Shown here in pieces: positions 12,401-24,216 of a stretch of 64,000 bases of DNA. Location: positions 58,501 through 122,500 of the forward strand of contig JBBDHG010000052.1 in assembly GCA_037951165.1 (NCBI GenBank), given 5' to 3'. A model generated the notes under the pieces. That model was not told the origin of the DNA, made no database searches, and saw only the letters and a list, made by a program, of their open reading frames with translations. The stretch is from Lophius americanus (Eukaryota; Chordata; Actinopteri; Lophiiformes; Lophiidae). Position 1 is the stretch's first letter, and each line of letters begins with the position of its first letter. The translations under genes were made by a program, and so were the position numbers.

Positions 12401-15400
12401 AGTATTAGGCATTATCAGTCAATCAAACTGTATTTAAATAGAACATTTTAAAACAATAACAACATGATGTTGCTGAATAGAATAAAAAGGCTATGATCAA
12501 TTTGAGACCAATGTCTGCAGAGAAAAGCTCAGGTCCTTGATTGGCTGGTTTATCTCTCCAGGTGTCCTTGATACCTCTCTCCTTCACCGAGATGAGGCTG
12601 CAGGTGTGTGTGTGTTTAAACAGATGTCGGCGTGTGCATGTGTGGGCTGGGAGGAGATGGGGTCATCGACCCTCACAGAGTGATGGGCTTTTTATTGTCC
12701 CGTAAGCACTCTGTGTGATGGAGTCGGAACTAAACAGGGCAGAGGGGGTAGATTGGTTTTGGAAGGCAATTATCAAGCGGCCAAGGTGAGGGAGAGGAGA
12801 GACAGCAGACAGAGGTGGAGAAGCTACAGCGGACTCTCAGGCTGCTGGTTTCATCACGTACATATACACCTCTCACAGATTTAGGGGATCGCTCAAATCA
12901 CAGATGGGATCCGGTTGGAGGAAATATTCCAGCACAAAATCCTTATTATGAGATTCATCGAGAACAAAATAACGTAGAACGGTTTCAGTGATGGACTGAA
13001 AACAGGTACTAATCCAACCGATGTGAGTTTAATCAGGACAACTCCTAATGTGTGTCAGTGGTGTGTTTAACCCCCATGTAACTCTAGGCACTCCTAACCG
13101 TACTGGAAGATCTCCTGCCGGCCGGCATTGTCCTGCACCAGGAGGAACCCAGTGTCCAATGCACTAGTAAGGTCTGACAGTGAGTGAGGATTTCATCCTG
13201 GTATCCAACAGCAGTTAGGGTAGCGTTGTCTAACATGTGGAGGTCAGCAAAACCCTCCAAGTAGATGCTCCCCAGAACTTCAAAGACCAACCAGCAAACC
13301 GGTCATGCTGAATGATATTTTTAGGCAGCATAACGTTCACCACCGCGTCTCCAGATCGTTTCACATTCTTCACATGAGCTCAGTGGGAACCTGCTTCCAT
13401 TTGTGCAGAAAATCGGTGGCCAATGGAGAACCTGCCCCTGCTGGTTTTCCCTGCATGGTGCTGGGAGCACAGGTCCTACTAGTAGTAGTAGGGTCCCGAT
13501 ACCACCCTCATGGAGTCTGTTTCTGACAGCTTGGTCAGAAACATCCGCACCAGTAGTCCACTGGCGGTAATTTTGGAGGGATCTTATTCCTCCTCACACA
13601 AACGTTCACGCACCGGTTCTGCTGCTGGTTTGTGGTCTTTCTATAACAGCCCACCTCTTAGTATTACCTCCCCACTCCTGAGACTGTGCAGGGAGCAACA
13701 GCACTCTCTCTACGTCACTCTTGACACGACACATATGGATGTTCCTGGAGAAGCTGGACTACCTGTGCAAGGTAAATGGGCTGCAGGCTACATTGATTGT
13801 GCAGAAACATGTGATACAGGTGAATTGCTGACATTAAATTGCCCGTAGGTGAGTGTGTGAGTGTGTGTATCTCTATGTGTTGCCCTGCGATGAACTGGCA
13901 GGGTGTACCCTGCCTCTCACCAGATGTTAGCTGGGATAGGCTCCAGCCCACCCGTGACCCTGAACACGATAAGCCATCGATAATGAATTAATTAATGAAT
14001 GAATCGAGGCCTTTACTAGTACATTCAAGATCTAATAAATGGGTCACAGATTCAAAATTTAATTAAATAGTTGACAGACTGAGGTTCATCATTGTATGTT
14101 TCAAAAATAACAGACAACCAATTACATAACATGTAGAAAAATTAAGAAAGTTTTGGCGTGAAAATAGTAAATGTGCACAGGGTTGGTACCTGCCAGGTCC
14201 TTCAGGTGGTCCAGAGTGGGAATTATGGGGGGGCTCCTCTTCTGCAGAAAGAACAGCACCATAATGGTGAGGGAGAAGTTGGTGATCCAGGCTCCGGGGA
14301 TGCTGCTGGTGATTCTGTGAGCTCGAGCCCAGCAGCGCACGGTGAACACCAGGAAACGCACCCGAGGGTCCAGCTCGCCGTACAAGTAGAGTAGCTCTGT
14401 GCTCTTTATTCCCACCCTGTGGAAAACATGCAGCATTACTACCACTTTATTTATAATGCAAGCTGGGAGAAATCTTCATTTAGGCAGCTATTTAGATAAT
14501 CCTTTTTTTCAGCATTATTTTGGTGGCCGTCTGTGTTTTTCAGATAATCCAGATTTTATTAACAGAGCAGTCTTACATGTTGGTGAACACAGCCAAGCTT
14601 TTTATGAGCTTTTAATCCAGCTATTATCTTTGAAAAGCTGCTCTATGTCAGAGATCTGCGATGTTCCATATATGTTTTTATATATTTTCCCTAATGCATA
14701 AGGGATTATGGTTATATTATTTCCAAATTTGAAAATCAGTAAGCTTAAGCATTTTGGGCACACAGAAGACAGATTTCCTTTTTTATATTTATAATTTCCA
14801 TAACATATATCTTAACTATAATTTTGTTAATTAGGTTTTAAACATGAATATGCAACAATATTTCTAATTTTGGTTAGAATCTGTTCTTAGAATAGGTCAA
14901 ATGCAATACAAGACAAAGTTTTAAAGGATTAGAGTTGTTAAATAGTGTAAAACTTTCCTTTTGCAACAAAAAACAAGCTGGAAATTAGCAAAATTAGCAT
15001 CTTGTGTCTTAAAGATCAGTGATAAAGCTTTAGAGGGAGCTTTCCATAGTTTTTACCAGCTATCACTAAAATGACTTTTAAAATGAAAAATGTTCTGGGA
15101 AACTACACAACAATAAAAATATATTAGAATCAACGGAGAATATGTTCAGGAATGTATAAAGGCAATATGTACTTTCATTAAAAGACTGGATATAAATTCA
15201 GTGTTCCTGCTGTTGAGCAGCCAAATGTGACCATGCTGTCTTAACTTTAAAAAGTATTAAGCACAATGATACTTGTTAAGTCAAACTTGGATTTTCATCG
15301 CAAATGAAAATTAAAGAAGAACAAAAAAGCCGCTATAATCCGCAAATTTGGTGAAATCAGCAGAGCACCAGGTGGAACCAATTTCCAGTCTGACCTGGGC

Positions 15401-18400
15401 GGCGCCTGAGCTATTAAAAGGCACACACGGCATCAGAGCAAAAGGGATAGAAAGAGAAAGCAGCACACAGCTAATGACTTATGCCTAATGCCTTTAATCA
15501 AAGTTTAAATAATCTGAGTGGAAAAGGACAAGTGGACTATTCATTGGGTGAACCCGGCTTAACTCCTCAATTCCCTTTCAAGTGAGGAGGCACAAACAAT
15601 TTGGCGATTCTTTAATAAAAGCAATACGATAACATGATATTCTACAGGCTGCAAAGTTGAACTCGATCAACGTATTACGCCCTAGTGAACAATCAGAGTA
15701 GTTAAATGGTTTGTATTATATATTTTCATGTGTCCATTATATGCCTGTTATAAAGTTTCTCAAGTGTGTATCAAACACTGTACCAACAGATCTGTGTTTA
15801 AAATTAAAATTAAAAAAAACAAAAAACGTTATGGACATTCATTTGTTGCAAACTCTCTTTATCTGAAAACACAGTAATACGGGGTAGGAAAGAACTCTAA
15901 GACCTCAGAGCACGATTGGATTTAAGTCTCCCCTCATATCCACCCACAGTTGGCGGTTTGCTCCATTTCCTTAGAAACTTCATCATGGTTAGTCGCTACG
16001 TTAGCAGGTGTTACATCATCACCAGAGACTTGGAAAAAGACAACCCTTCAAAAGTATGGAAAAAATGATGAACACACACAAGTTTTATCTTGCAATCTGT
16101 AAAAAAAAACAATCTTATTTAAACTAAATAAAGTAAGAAACTAATATTAGGAAGTGGTTTGTCTCAGAATTAGACAGTGAGGCTCAAATATGCATTTCTA
16201 CCCTCAAAAGTAAATTTCAGGTGCATTTTACTCTATGTTGTATAATAGCGACACTTTACTGCAATTAAGACCATCATGTTCTTGAAATTAGATTACAACA
16301 TGGTACTAAAGCATTTGAGATATTTTTAATATTCTTTGACTGAACAAGATATTGAAGATGCATTATCAAATTTCATGTACAATTTGATATTTCTTGCCAG
16401 AAATTAAACAAGCCTACTTGGTAAGATTTTGTTTATGCAGCCAGAACGACAAACGAACTTTAGGACTGGAGGGGGAGAAGTGAAACACAAAGAAGACCCT
16501 CCCTCCCTCGTGGTTCTTGACTAAGGTTTCGCTGTGGCAACATCCACCATCGCAGCACTTCCCGTTAAAGCCCGGTTTTTGTTTGGGGCTTTTGAAATGC
16601 ATGCATGACCAAATGATATTCAGGACAACATAAAACTAGTTTCCATGAAGCAACAGGCTCATGAGCAACTCTAAGTGACATTTCAGTTCTCAACAGTGTG
16701 AAAGCACCACAGCCATGACCAGACCAGAAGCTGGTTATCGTATCCAGTTTCTGCACAGGGAGGTTACCTGTTGCTGACTGTGAGGTCACATTGAAATCCA
16801 GAGGGCTGGTGGGAAAACCGGAGCAGGGGACACCTCGCATTCAAAATCTTCTGCACGCCGACACAGCCCGGCCCAAACTGGTCCACACACTCCCCGATGA
16901 CGGATAGGATGCTCTGGGTGACGGCGCGCTCCGAGTTAGCCCTCTTTAGCTGGAACTCCACGGACAGATCTGATTTTGTCTGCAGTTACACATTTTTAGA
17001 TATGATTAATGGCGTCAACACAATTGCATTCATTTGCACCATTTATGCATTACATTTTAAAAGACAGATTAAACTTGATTGGTCCTGAGTAAAATTCTTG
17101 TCAAATAGCCACAGTCAGAGGGTTGACATGTCAGTTTAGAGCCCACCATACAGTAAACTGTCCATCATCTAGGGAAGTAGCGCCGACTTAAACGCTATTG
17201 TCCTTCTTGATGATCAGAAATGATCAAACCTGCTTCCTCTGCATAAATATTTATATTCATCAACACAACTAATCATATGGATAATTATTATATTCTGATT
17301 ATTTTAATGAAGCTAAATAAGGACAATAATATTGGTCATTCCAAAGGAGAGAGACTTGGAGTGTCTTTCTTATTTTCATATAAAAAATAATTTAGTCTTT
17401 ACATAAGTGGAAATGCTTAATTGTCAAAGCTCAGTCATTTGTATCAATAAAACATCAACTCATACAACATATTCTGGCCTATTTAAGCCTTTATCAGAGA
17501 GAAAACTGTCTTTTTTGGCTCCCTGCCTTTGAGAGTCTTTGTGACTTTTACGTCTACAATTGTCCCCACCCAAATAACACTTCCAAAAAAAGTAAGTTTA
17601 AGTCGAGAGAACACTCCTATTGTTTAATTATTTTGCCGAAATCATTTATGTCTGCATAAATGTCAGATTACAATTTTAAATGTTTTTTTTTTTAAATAAC
17701 TGATTTTAAAATCAGTTATTCCATCAGACATTATTTCTACAACACTTTTCATACAAATAAAAAGCAACACAAGTGCTTTATGAAATAAAAACAAGAACCC
17801 ATCCCCACCAACCGTCTTTGATTCTATTAAAAGTTGAATCTTTGGAGATTATTGGTTCTCACGGGACAGCAATGCTACCTGAGCTAACTCAGCAGCGTAT
17901 TTAGAATCAATACTCTACAGAAGAAAATAATTTCATTCATTCAACCTTTTACATCTGCAGCTGTAACATTAACCTATATATCAGAAGAAAATGAATACAA
18001 AAATATGCTATACAGGAACCATTCCACAACACAGTGAAATGTAGTGACGTAATTTCTAAGGGGTGTCCTAACACTTTAACTCAACTAAAGGGAGCTGAAA
18101 CTTTGCCCACCAGTAGTATCAGTATGTATAGAAGAAAGCGGCGAGAGCAGTTTCATCTCAATATCAAGTTTTTTTTTGGCTTCATAGCACTTCCTGTTTT
18201 TGCCGACCTTTCGATGAAACCCATTTCCTCTGTGCATCTGACAGTAGTTTTCAACTTGATTTTTCAGTATCTCACTGATGTAACACTCCAAGGCTGTCAT
18301 CAGGTTGCAAGGTGTCTCTGTACCACGGGCCGGACACTGAAAATCATGAACTATGGGTAAAGCTAAGGAGATGGCAAAGACAAATAATGACATCACAGAC

Positions 18401-21232
18401 AGTGATGTCATGTTCTTTAGACATCAGATGCATCCATCTCCTGCTGGCGAGCGCAGGCCTCGTTCCCACCTAAAAAGAACCAGACATCCGCCTCTCCAAG
18501 ACTATTTCAAATATGGATCAGCACCAGGTGACCATCAGGGATATTTTAGTTCTCCATGCTTCTGTTCAAACCATTATGCCTCAAATGTTAGTATTTGTAG
18601 TGCCAGATCAAAAGTGTGACCAAAAAAACAAAACAAGTTATTGCTTCTTGTGTGAGAATAACGTGAGCATATTGTTTTACATTTCATTGTTTTTTAGTTG
18701 ATCTTGAGATGTGATGTCTTTTTATTTATTTAATTGCTTTTTATTGTTTCACCCTCTTTGTTAACTTTTTTTAATTTATTTTATTTTTATTTACTTTCAC
18801 TCATCTATTTTCTTTTTTTGAAATACTTTTATTTTTATTTGGCCTGAGGATTTTGTGTTGTCTCTCATCGTGTTTCCTGTTTTGCCTGGTCAGTCAAATC
18901 AATTTGGGAACATTAGTTTTAAATTTTAAGCTGTTTCTTTTTTAATTCTGCACACAGTTTGTTGGCTTATTGCTCTAACTATCACCATATTGTATAATTT
19001 TGGTTTAATATCGTCAATAAAAAGTAATGTACAAGAATTGAGGGTGACAGATGGGGCTGCTAATCCTTTAGGATCACAGAATTGGGACATTTTAAAGTAC
19101 GAGGAGTGAATTTGGACGAACCCTTTAGTCAAAAGGCTAACCCATAAACTCGATTGTTACCGTCTTTGCTGTCCTCCCGGTGATGCAATCCAAGTCCAGA
19201 ATCATGTCCAGGTCGGAGCCCAGCTTTCCAAAACCATTCACAGATGAACCAAACGGCTTCATGCTGCATTCTGGGAAATAAGCAGCTGCAACATCCTGGA
19301 GCAGAGAGCAGACGAGGAATCGCAATCGAATGTTTTCCTCGGTGAGCTCACAGGCTTCTGTCAGAGAGGTTACCTGTTGGTCTATCTGAGGGGAGGAGAG
19401 GAGAGGAGAGGAGATGGGTGAAGATGTTTATCACAATCACTAAAGACTATGTTTGTTTTTAGAAAATGGTTCACTTACACTCTGCTCTCTGGATAGCCTC
19501 TGGATGAGCTGGTTGATGTGAATGCTGGTTTGAGGCTGGCATTGAAGGTCTGAGGTGTCCCCAGAACCAAGGTTCTTCACAGACAGTAGCCTGGATTTAA
19601 AAGGCACCATCGCTTCATGGTTCAGACTGGGGATGGCTGCTTCTTCAAGTAAGGACACAACACCTTCCCTGTTGGCAAATTCCGCCACCGCATATATTCC
19701 CTGGAAATCAACCCACAATTTAATAATCAAACGGAATCCTAACACTCTCTCCCAAGTTTGTTATACAGCAAGAAGCCAGAACATTATAACCCTAAGACTA
19801 CCAATAATGATCCTGATCTTGGCCCAGCACATCCCACAGATACTGGGATAGATTGAGATGGAGAGACTTTGGAGGGCATATCAATGCCTCCACAAACCAT
19901 TCCTGAATCATTTCTGCAGTGTGTCAGGGAGCATTACCCTGTTGGAAGAGGGCACTAAAATTAACGACTACCGCTTCCATTAAAGGTTGGACTTTATCTG
20001 CAGCAATGATTAGTTAGGTGCTATGTGTCAAAGGAATAGCCACATGAACGGTAGGAGGAGTGGTGTGAACCGTAGATGTGCTCAGTTGATAATCTCTAGT
20101 GGTTAAAATGTTGTGGCTTTTCGTTTTATATCAAACTTATATGTAATAAGGGCTGAGTAATTCACATACGTAGCTTTCATAGAAGAAGCATTTGTTGATG
20201 TTTCCATGTCTGGATAGATATTTAAGGAACTTCTTCCCGTTGGCCTTTGGGGGGCAGCTGATGAGGACCGATTCGCTCTGCCTGTTCCTGACGCAGAGCC
20301 TGGACTTCATGCAAGGGTCTGTGTCCAACATTTTCATCTGACAACAGAAATAAAAGTCAAATTAGTCTAGATATAATGCTATACTGCTTTAATGAAAGAA
20401 ATTCGGTTTGGTATGAATAATTTCTTGTCTTACATTATCTTAAGTCTGTAGGTGCTGCATTGCTGATTGACATATTGAACTGAGAGACCATAAGCTGGTT
20501 CTCAATGCAGACAAACCTCCTCAATGCAGACAAACCTCCTCCTAAGGATAATTCATATCTTTAAAATTGTTTATGTCACTTCAAGCTGCTCTTTTAGTAA
20601 TTGATTCATCTTTTTTAAAGTGTAATAGCTTTATTTATTTTGAAAGTTCACTATTTTATCGTCCTCGTTTCACCCTTTTTTCTCCACAGGTTTTATTTGT
20701 TTGGATTTAAACATCTAATGTATGAATATTACATGTATTTTTTTTACTGAATGTTACTAAAATACAGTTTTAGTAACATTCGTGAATAAAAAGAATGCCC
20801 ACTTTCAATTACTTTTTTTTTTTTAAGTCTAGTAATTTCCTAAAATCCTTATTAGAATAGAATAGATCTTTATTGTCATTGTTTTAAAAACAACAAAACA
20901 CCGTTTAGCAGCCCTTGTTTTGGCAAACTATTTGTTGCGACTATTAATAAGTTACTTGCTGAGAATTAGAATTAATTTAAGCTAAATCATCAGATTTCTT
21001 AAATGCAGTTGGAAATGTAGCTCTCTATGGAAACATGGCTTATAACTTAGCTAACTCAGTCTGGCAACCTGATATACGAACCGGTTACGTCTTTCTGAAG
21101 AGCCTGACTTTTCGCAGCAACGACATTCGTTCCGATATGTTGGCGAAAAATAGTTTGGACTTTCTGTATGCTCTTCAACAGGCAGTCACTTCTCCTCATT
21201 TGTAACCTGCTCGCTGCAATGGAGGACGCCAT
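9072..21232 (-). CDS. mtpap: mtpap: mitochondrial poly(A) RNA polymerase (9 coding exons)
   Basis: Adds poly(A) tails to mitochondrial mRNAs in the matrix. Exons (minus strand, spliced): 21232-21089, 20337-20170, 19700-19479, 19385-19161, 16979-16768, 14416-14190, 12271-12179, 12104-12031, 9404-9072. All have AG/GT borders and phases join to 565 aa (human 582). Residues 1-48 are basic and Ser-rich, as in a mitochondrial presequence. Residues about 70-120 form the RNP-like domain. The nucleotidyltransferase signature FGSS is at 223-226, followed by the metal-binding Asp pair D236/D238 and the third Asp D318 in GFQCDLT; a constant offset of 7 from human D243/D245/D325 supports the model. The PAP-associated domain fills the C-terminal half. 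Start: the first in-frame ATG after an in-frame TAA, with G at -3 and +4. It is divergently paired with map3k8. The exon 1 donor and exact N-terminus are the least certain parts. Confidence 0.96.
10337..10354 (+). repeat. G18 homopolymer
   Basis: Eighteen consecutive G within a longer G-rich run (GGGAGGGG...). On the transcribed mtpap pre-mRNA this reads as C18. Confidence 0.95.
10744..10790 (+). repeat. (CA)n microsatellite
   Basis: Imperfect CA/CG dinucleotide run with regularly spaced GC interruptions. Confidence 0.95.
11519..11541 (+). repeat. (TA)n microsatellite
   Basis: A perfect TA dinucleotide run in mtpap intron 8. Confidence 0.95.
12031..12104 (-). CDS. mtpap: mtpap coding exon 8
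   Basis: 74 bp, found by eye because it is too short to stand out as an open frame. It encodes HLLREFLEFYAVFPFSK then MSINIRK (human LLLKEFFEYFGNFAFDK, NSINIRQ). Acceptor TCCTCAG, donor GTACGTG. It leaves in phase 0. Confidence 0.94.
12179..12271 (-). CDS. mtpap: mtpap coding exon 7
   Basis: 93 bp, starting with two bases of a Gly codon and ending with one base of a Glu codon. It encodes SVIEGNDCTFVRDLSRI and NTETL, matching human CVIEGNNCTFVRDLSRI and NTETL. Acceptor CCACAAG, donor GTGAGC. Confidence 0.95.
13085..13760 (-). mobile_element. Tc1/IS630-like transposon relic in mtpap intron 6
   Basis: The minus-strand frame at 13290-13084 reads VLGSIYLEG, DLHMLDNATLTA, YQDEIL and then, after a shift, SSWCRTMPAG where intact elements read FLL-QDNA-PH. 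These are DDE transposase landmarks. The opposite-strand DNA of known fish Tc1 copies (GGCAGCATAACGTTCACC, CCACCCTCATGGAGTCTG) continues to about 13760. Multiple frameshifts make it inactive. No terminal repeats were found. Confidence 0.85.
13848..14004 (+). mobile_element. Teleost interspersed SINE-like repeat
   Basis: TTGCCCTGCGATGAACTGGC, GGGATAGGCTCCAGCCC, CGTGACCCTGAACA, GATAAGC and an ATGAATGAATG tail match a repeat that is very common in fish. The 3' part recurs at 23341-23398. Confidence 0.75.
14190..14416 (-). CDS. mtpap: mtpap coding exon 6 (palm/PAP-associated domain)
   Basis: 227 bp. The first base completes the split Arg codon. It encodes ELLYLYGELDPRVR, VRCWARAH, and ITSSIPGAWITNFSLT, which are nearly identical to human. 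It ends LKDLA plus one base at donor GTACCA. Acceptor CCACAG. Confidence 0.96.
14417..16767 (-). other. mtpap intron 5
   Basis: AT-rich; nothing recognised beyond the splice sites. Confidence 0.7.
16768..16979 (-). CDS. mtpap: mtpap coding exon 5 (third catalytic Asp)
   Basis: 212 bp, entering in phase 0 and leaving after two bases of an Arg codon. It encodes the highly conserved run GPGCVGVQKILNARCP and FSHQPSGFQCDLT; the Asp in the latter is the third metal ligand (D318). The acceptor is CTGCAG and the donor is GTAACC. Confidence 0.96.
16980..19160 (-). other. mtpap intron 4
   Basis: AT-rich with T-runs at 17680-17700 and 18710-18840. The overlapping 108-codon frames near 18034-18411 have no recognised content. 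Confidence 0.7.
19161..19385 (-). CDS. mtpap: mtpap coding exon 4 (catalytic G-S and DxD motifs)
   Basis: 225 bp, 75 codons, phase 0 at both ends. The acceptor is CCCCTCAG, preceded by a CTCCT tract, and the donor is GTAACA. It holds the core catalytic block, FGSSVNGFGKLGSDLDM, with both DxD metal ligands intact. Choosing this donor instead of reading on to the next stop gives exact length agreement with human MTPAP across the exon 4/5 join. Confidence 0.96.
19479..19700 (-). CDS. mtpap: mtpap coding exon 3 (end of RNP-like domain and linker)
   Basis: 222 bp, 74 codons, phase 0 at both ends, with acceptor TTTCCAG and donor GTAAGTG. It begins GIYAVAEF (human GLYAVVEF) and contains VPFKSRLLSVK (human IPFRSRFFNLK). 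The linker after it is divergent, as in other MTPAP orthologues. Confidence 0.95.
20170..20337 (-). CDS. mtpap: mtpap coding exon 2 (RNP-like domain, first half)
   Basis: 168 bp, 56 codons, phase 0 at both ends. The acceptor is a pyrimidine tract ending TTGTCAG and the donor is GTATGT. It encodes KKFLKYLSRHGNIN and FFYESY, which align with human MTPAP KFLKYLSQFGPIN and FFYESF. Confidence 0.95.
20851..20881 (-). mobile_element. Non-LTR/SINE 3' tail
   Basis: AGAATAGAATAGATC followed by TTTATTGTCATTG, the same tail as at 46-82, in mtpap intron 1. Confidence 0.55.
21089..21232 (-). CDS. mtpap: mtpap coding exon 1 (presequence)
   Basis: Encodes residues 1-48, rich in Ser, Arg, Lys and Gln with almost no acidic residues, as expected of a cleavable mitochondrial targeting peptide. 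The ATG at 21232-21230 has G at -3 and +4. An in-frame TTG six codons upstream is open but unlikely to be used. The donor GTAACC follows a complete codon (Lys-Asp), phase 0. An alternative donor a few bases downstream cannot be excluded. Confidence 0.85.
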
Positions 21233-21254
21233 CGCTGCTGATCGAGGCAATGAA

Positions 21255-21266
21255 TGCGCATGCGCA
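21255..21266. promoter_or_regulatory. NRF1-type site at the mtpap start
   Basis: TGCGCATGCGCA is a perfect palindrome matching the NRF1 consensus YGCGCAYGCGCR on both strands. It lies 23-34 bp upstream of the mtpap ATG. NRF1 drives many nuclear genes for mitochondrial proteins, which fits the product. Binding is inferred, not shown. Confidence 0.75.
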
Positions 21267-23570
21267 GGTTACTATCTACGGCAAGGAACTGGTACCAAAA
21301 TCAAGAGGCGCTATGCATAAGGGAGATAAGCTGCACTTGGCTGTCCAGTTTTCCTCATTGCTTTCTGTCTGTATTTTATGTACACTGTTGTGTTTAGGCT
21401 GCTTTCATTTGCCAGTAGATGGCTAACTGTACGTTTAAACCTGTTTTAAATGAAATTCTAATAAAAATTTAAACAGAGTTTGTAGAAGCATACTTTGTGA
21501 TATCACAGTCCATTTCCACAGTTTTATCTTCACTATAATAATATTTACATTAAAAAAAAAAGAATTGAATAAACCAAATAGCCAGGATCTTATTATCTAA
21601 TGAAAAATATATTGATTAAAGAGATATTGTTTACAAAAGTGGACAGTCGCAATTGAAGGAGCCTGTTTTTGAGTCCCAGGATAATGTAATATGTTAAATA
21701 GTGTGAAATGTATCAGGTGGCGGTCGCTAAATCAAAAAGTCTCTTTTCTGGACATGACTTGAAACCAGCCTTCATGGGATCCAGGACCGGACTCAGTATC
21801 TACTCGGGTTCTAGGACCAGCATCAGTATCTTGTTCTGGTCTATATGCTGCCCATGGACTGGTCAAAATGTTCTGGCTTCTGTGGAGTAAAATATTATTT
21901 GAATGTTAGTTTATATTCACAGTAACATTATTCATAACTAGTTTGGACAGTTAAAGCAAACAATTAGATTAAGTTAAAAGACATCAAAAATTTAAAAGTG
22001 AATAAAAATATAGTTTATAAATAATACAATTTATGAATAAAAAAATATTTAAACTCTTACACCAAGGGTTTCCAGTTAGATGCCCTATGAACTACTAATT
22101 CCAAAAGTTAGTAAAATATTGTGGTTGGGTGTTGAGCAGGTGACCATGCGCTCAGTGTGTTAGTCATTAGTGGTTTTATCCTTAACCTTCTTTCTTCTGG
22201 TTCACCTGAGCCATCAATTGCAGCGCTCTGTCCCTGTAGCTCTTAATTTGAACCCTGTAGCGCCCTCTCTTTCAATCATCTGTCACAGCTGCTGGCAAGA
22301 AATCAAGTTAGTACTGTTTCATCTCGAGTGTGCATGTGTCTGAAGAGCAGATAGACCTTTCACCATGTTCATAAGCAGCTGGATTCCATCCTGGTAGGAC
22401 ACCGGGGCTGCTCTGGTCCAACTCCGCTGCTCCTTTCAGCAAATCGATCGTGGATGTTTCCATCCCTGACAAGTGATTTTGTGTCACTCTTCTGAAGATA
22501 TAGTTTTGTCTTTCTAGATATAGTCTAGAAGTCATTGGGACTATAACTGCAGTAAGGGAGTAAATTGGGAGATATGATACAATCTTCACATCCGTGATTT
22601 GTGGCGATGATGTGCAACATACAGCAGAGAAATATAATCGTAATGCTCCTCTACTGCGGTCCAAACAACAGAACCGGCCTATTAAGTACGCCAAACTGTG
22701 TCTGTGCCAATAAGCACCTTCCTTTCAAACTAAATACAGACGCAATCACAAGCGCTGCAATTTTCTTTTCTTTTTTTTCATTTTCAGGCTTAGTAAATCA
22801 CATTGTGTGTGGGAAACGAACCCATTTGCATTGAGTCCTCTGGTATTTTGCGCACTAGGGTAAAAAACACCCGATATTGCATGTACAGCATGTGCTACTA
22901 GTGCAACAACTCTCTGTCCAAAGTTTGCAGATTTCTGACTCTATTCTCACAATAGTACTACACCATATTTTAGCATCAAGATCGCATTCTGAGAGTTAAG
23001 CCAGAATTCTGAGAATAAAGTATATAAATAAATACAAATATAAATCATAACATAAATCCTGTTAGGTACCAGTCCAGAAAATCTGTAAAAGGGACAGAAG
23101 GAAGAACTTTACAGGTAAATGATCAGTTATTGTTATAAAATAATCATGTTATGACAAATACATTTATGAAAAAAAATAGTATTAGCAATAGAAAATGGAA
23201 GAAAAAAAAATATAGAAAAACAAGTAATAAATAATACAAATCTAGAGAGAGAGAGAAAAATAAATATTCAAGTGTGCAAGTGGGAAAACAAACTATAAGC
23301 CTAAATCATGGTTCAAATTCTGAGTGGAAGAGTATCATAGGTTCCAGAACCGCAATCCTGACCAGGATAAGCAGTTATGGTTAATGAATGAATGAAGACT
23401 TTCTGTGTTTTAACATTAATTATAAGTTTTTGTGACTTTAAACTACAGATGCACCTATTGCAATTTTCTTGGCTGATCACCGATTTTTATAATTTCTGAC
23501 CAGCCTATACCGATTTTGTCCTATTCCTATATTCCTATTTTTTTTAAAAACAAAATAAAATTGACAGCTA
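21267..23570. other. Divergent intergenic region, mtpap side
   Basis: Bidirectional spacer between mtpap and map3k8. AT-rich. The 128-codon minus frame at 22308-22694 is not recognised and has no clear splice context. Confidence 0.5.
23341..23398 (+). mobile_element. 3' part of teleost SINE-like repeat
   Basis: GTTCCAGAACCGCAATCCTG, CAGGATAAGCAG and the ATGAATGAATGA tail, matching the 3' half of 13848-14004. Confidence 0.6.
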
Positions 23571-24180
23571 ACATACATTCAGCAGGTTTGTGGCCGGCCC
23601 TGCTCTCTTGCTAGCTTTAGCCGCTCTGCTAATGGTAGCTTCCTGAAACTTGCGCTGTTCCACAGGGTGATTAAATTTGAAGCGTCTGATTTAGTTATTT
23701 GTGCCGAATGTTTTTGGAGTTGTTCCTCTGCAGCCTATTTCACCCTTACTTTTTAAAACCATAATTGACAGCATGCAAACATAAATACAGTGGGCTACTG
23801 GCTGGTTTTGCGCTCTCGACAGTCTTAGCAGCTCTGCCAACGTTAACTTCTTGGAACCTGCTATGTTCCTCCGGCTGATCAAATTTGGAGTTTCTGTCAA
23901 AGTTACTGATGCCAGAACGTTTTGGGGTTGTTCCTCCTCAGCCTACTTTCTTATTACTTTTTAAAACCATAATTTACAGCATGCGTCCACGAATACAGTG
24001 GGCTCGAGGCTGGCTTTGCGCCTTCGAAAGCCTTAGCCATTCTGACAACGTTAGCTTCTTGACAATTACTTAGTTCCTCAGGGGGAATTCATTTTGAAGT
24101 GTCTGATTAAGTTCCCTTGTGCCAAACTTTTTCAAGGTTGTTCCTCAACAGCTTATTTGATCCTTACTGGTGTTGCAAAT
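23570..24180 (+). repeat. Tandem array of ~200-bp units, about three copies
   Basis: CAGCATGC or its equivalent recurs at 23573, 23769 and 23977 (spacings 196 and 208). Each is followed by a GCTCT...AGC...CTTAGC block, GTTCCTC, AAATTTG, GTTGTTCCTC and TTTTTAAAACCATAAT. Flanking sequence (GATGCACCTATTGCAATTTT at about 23449, CGGCCGATTGCC at about 24199) looks like the ends of a non-autonomous DNA transposon. Confidence 0.75.
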
Positions 24181-24216
24181 AGCCTGCATTGAGGCTGCTC
24201 GGCCGATTGCCAATCA

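Noticed and set aside
22308..22694. 128-codon minus frame in the divergent spacer
   Set aside because: No homology recognised, no good start context, and no flanking exon. Possibly an lncRNA segment, but this cannot be supported.
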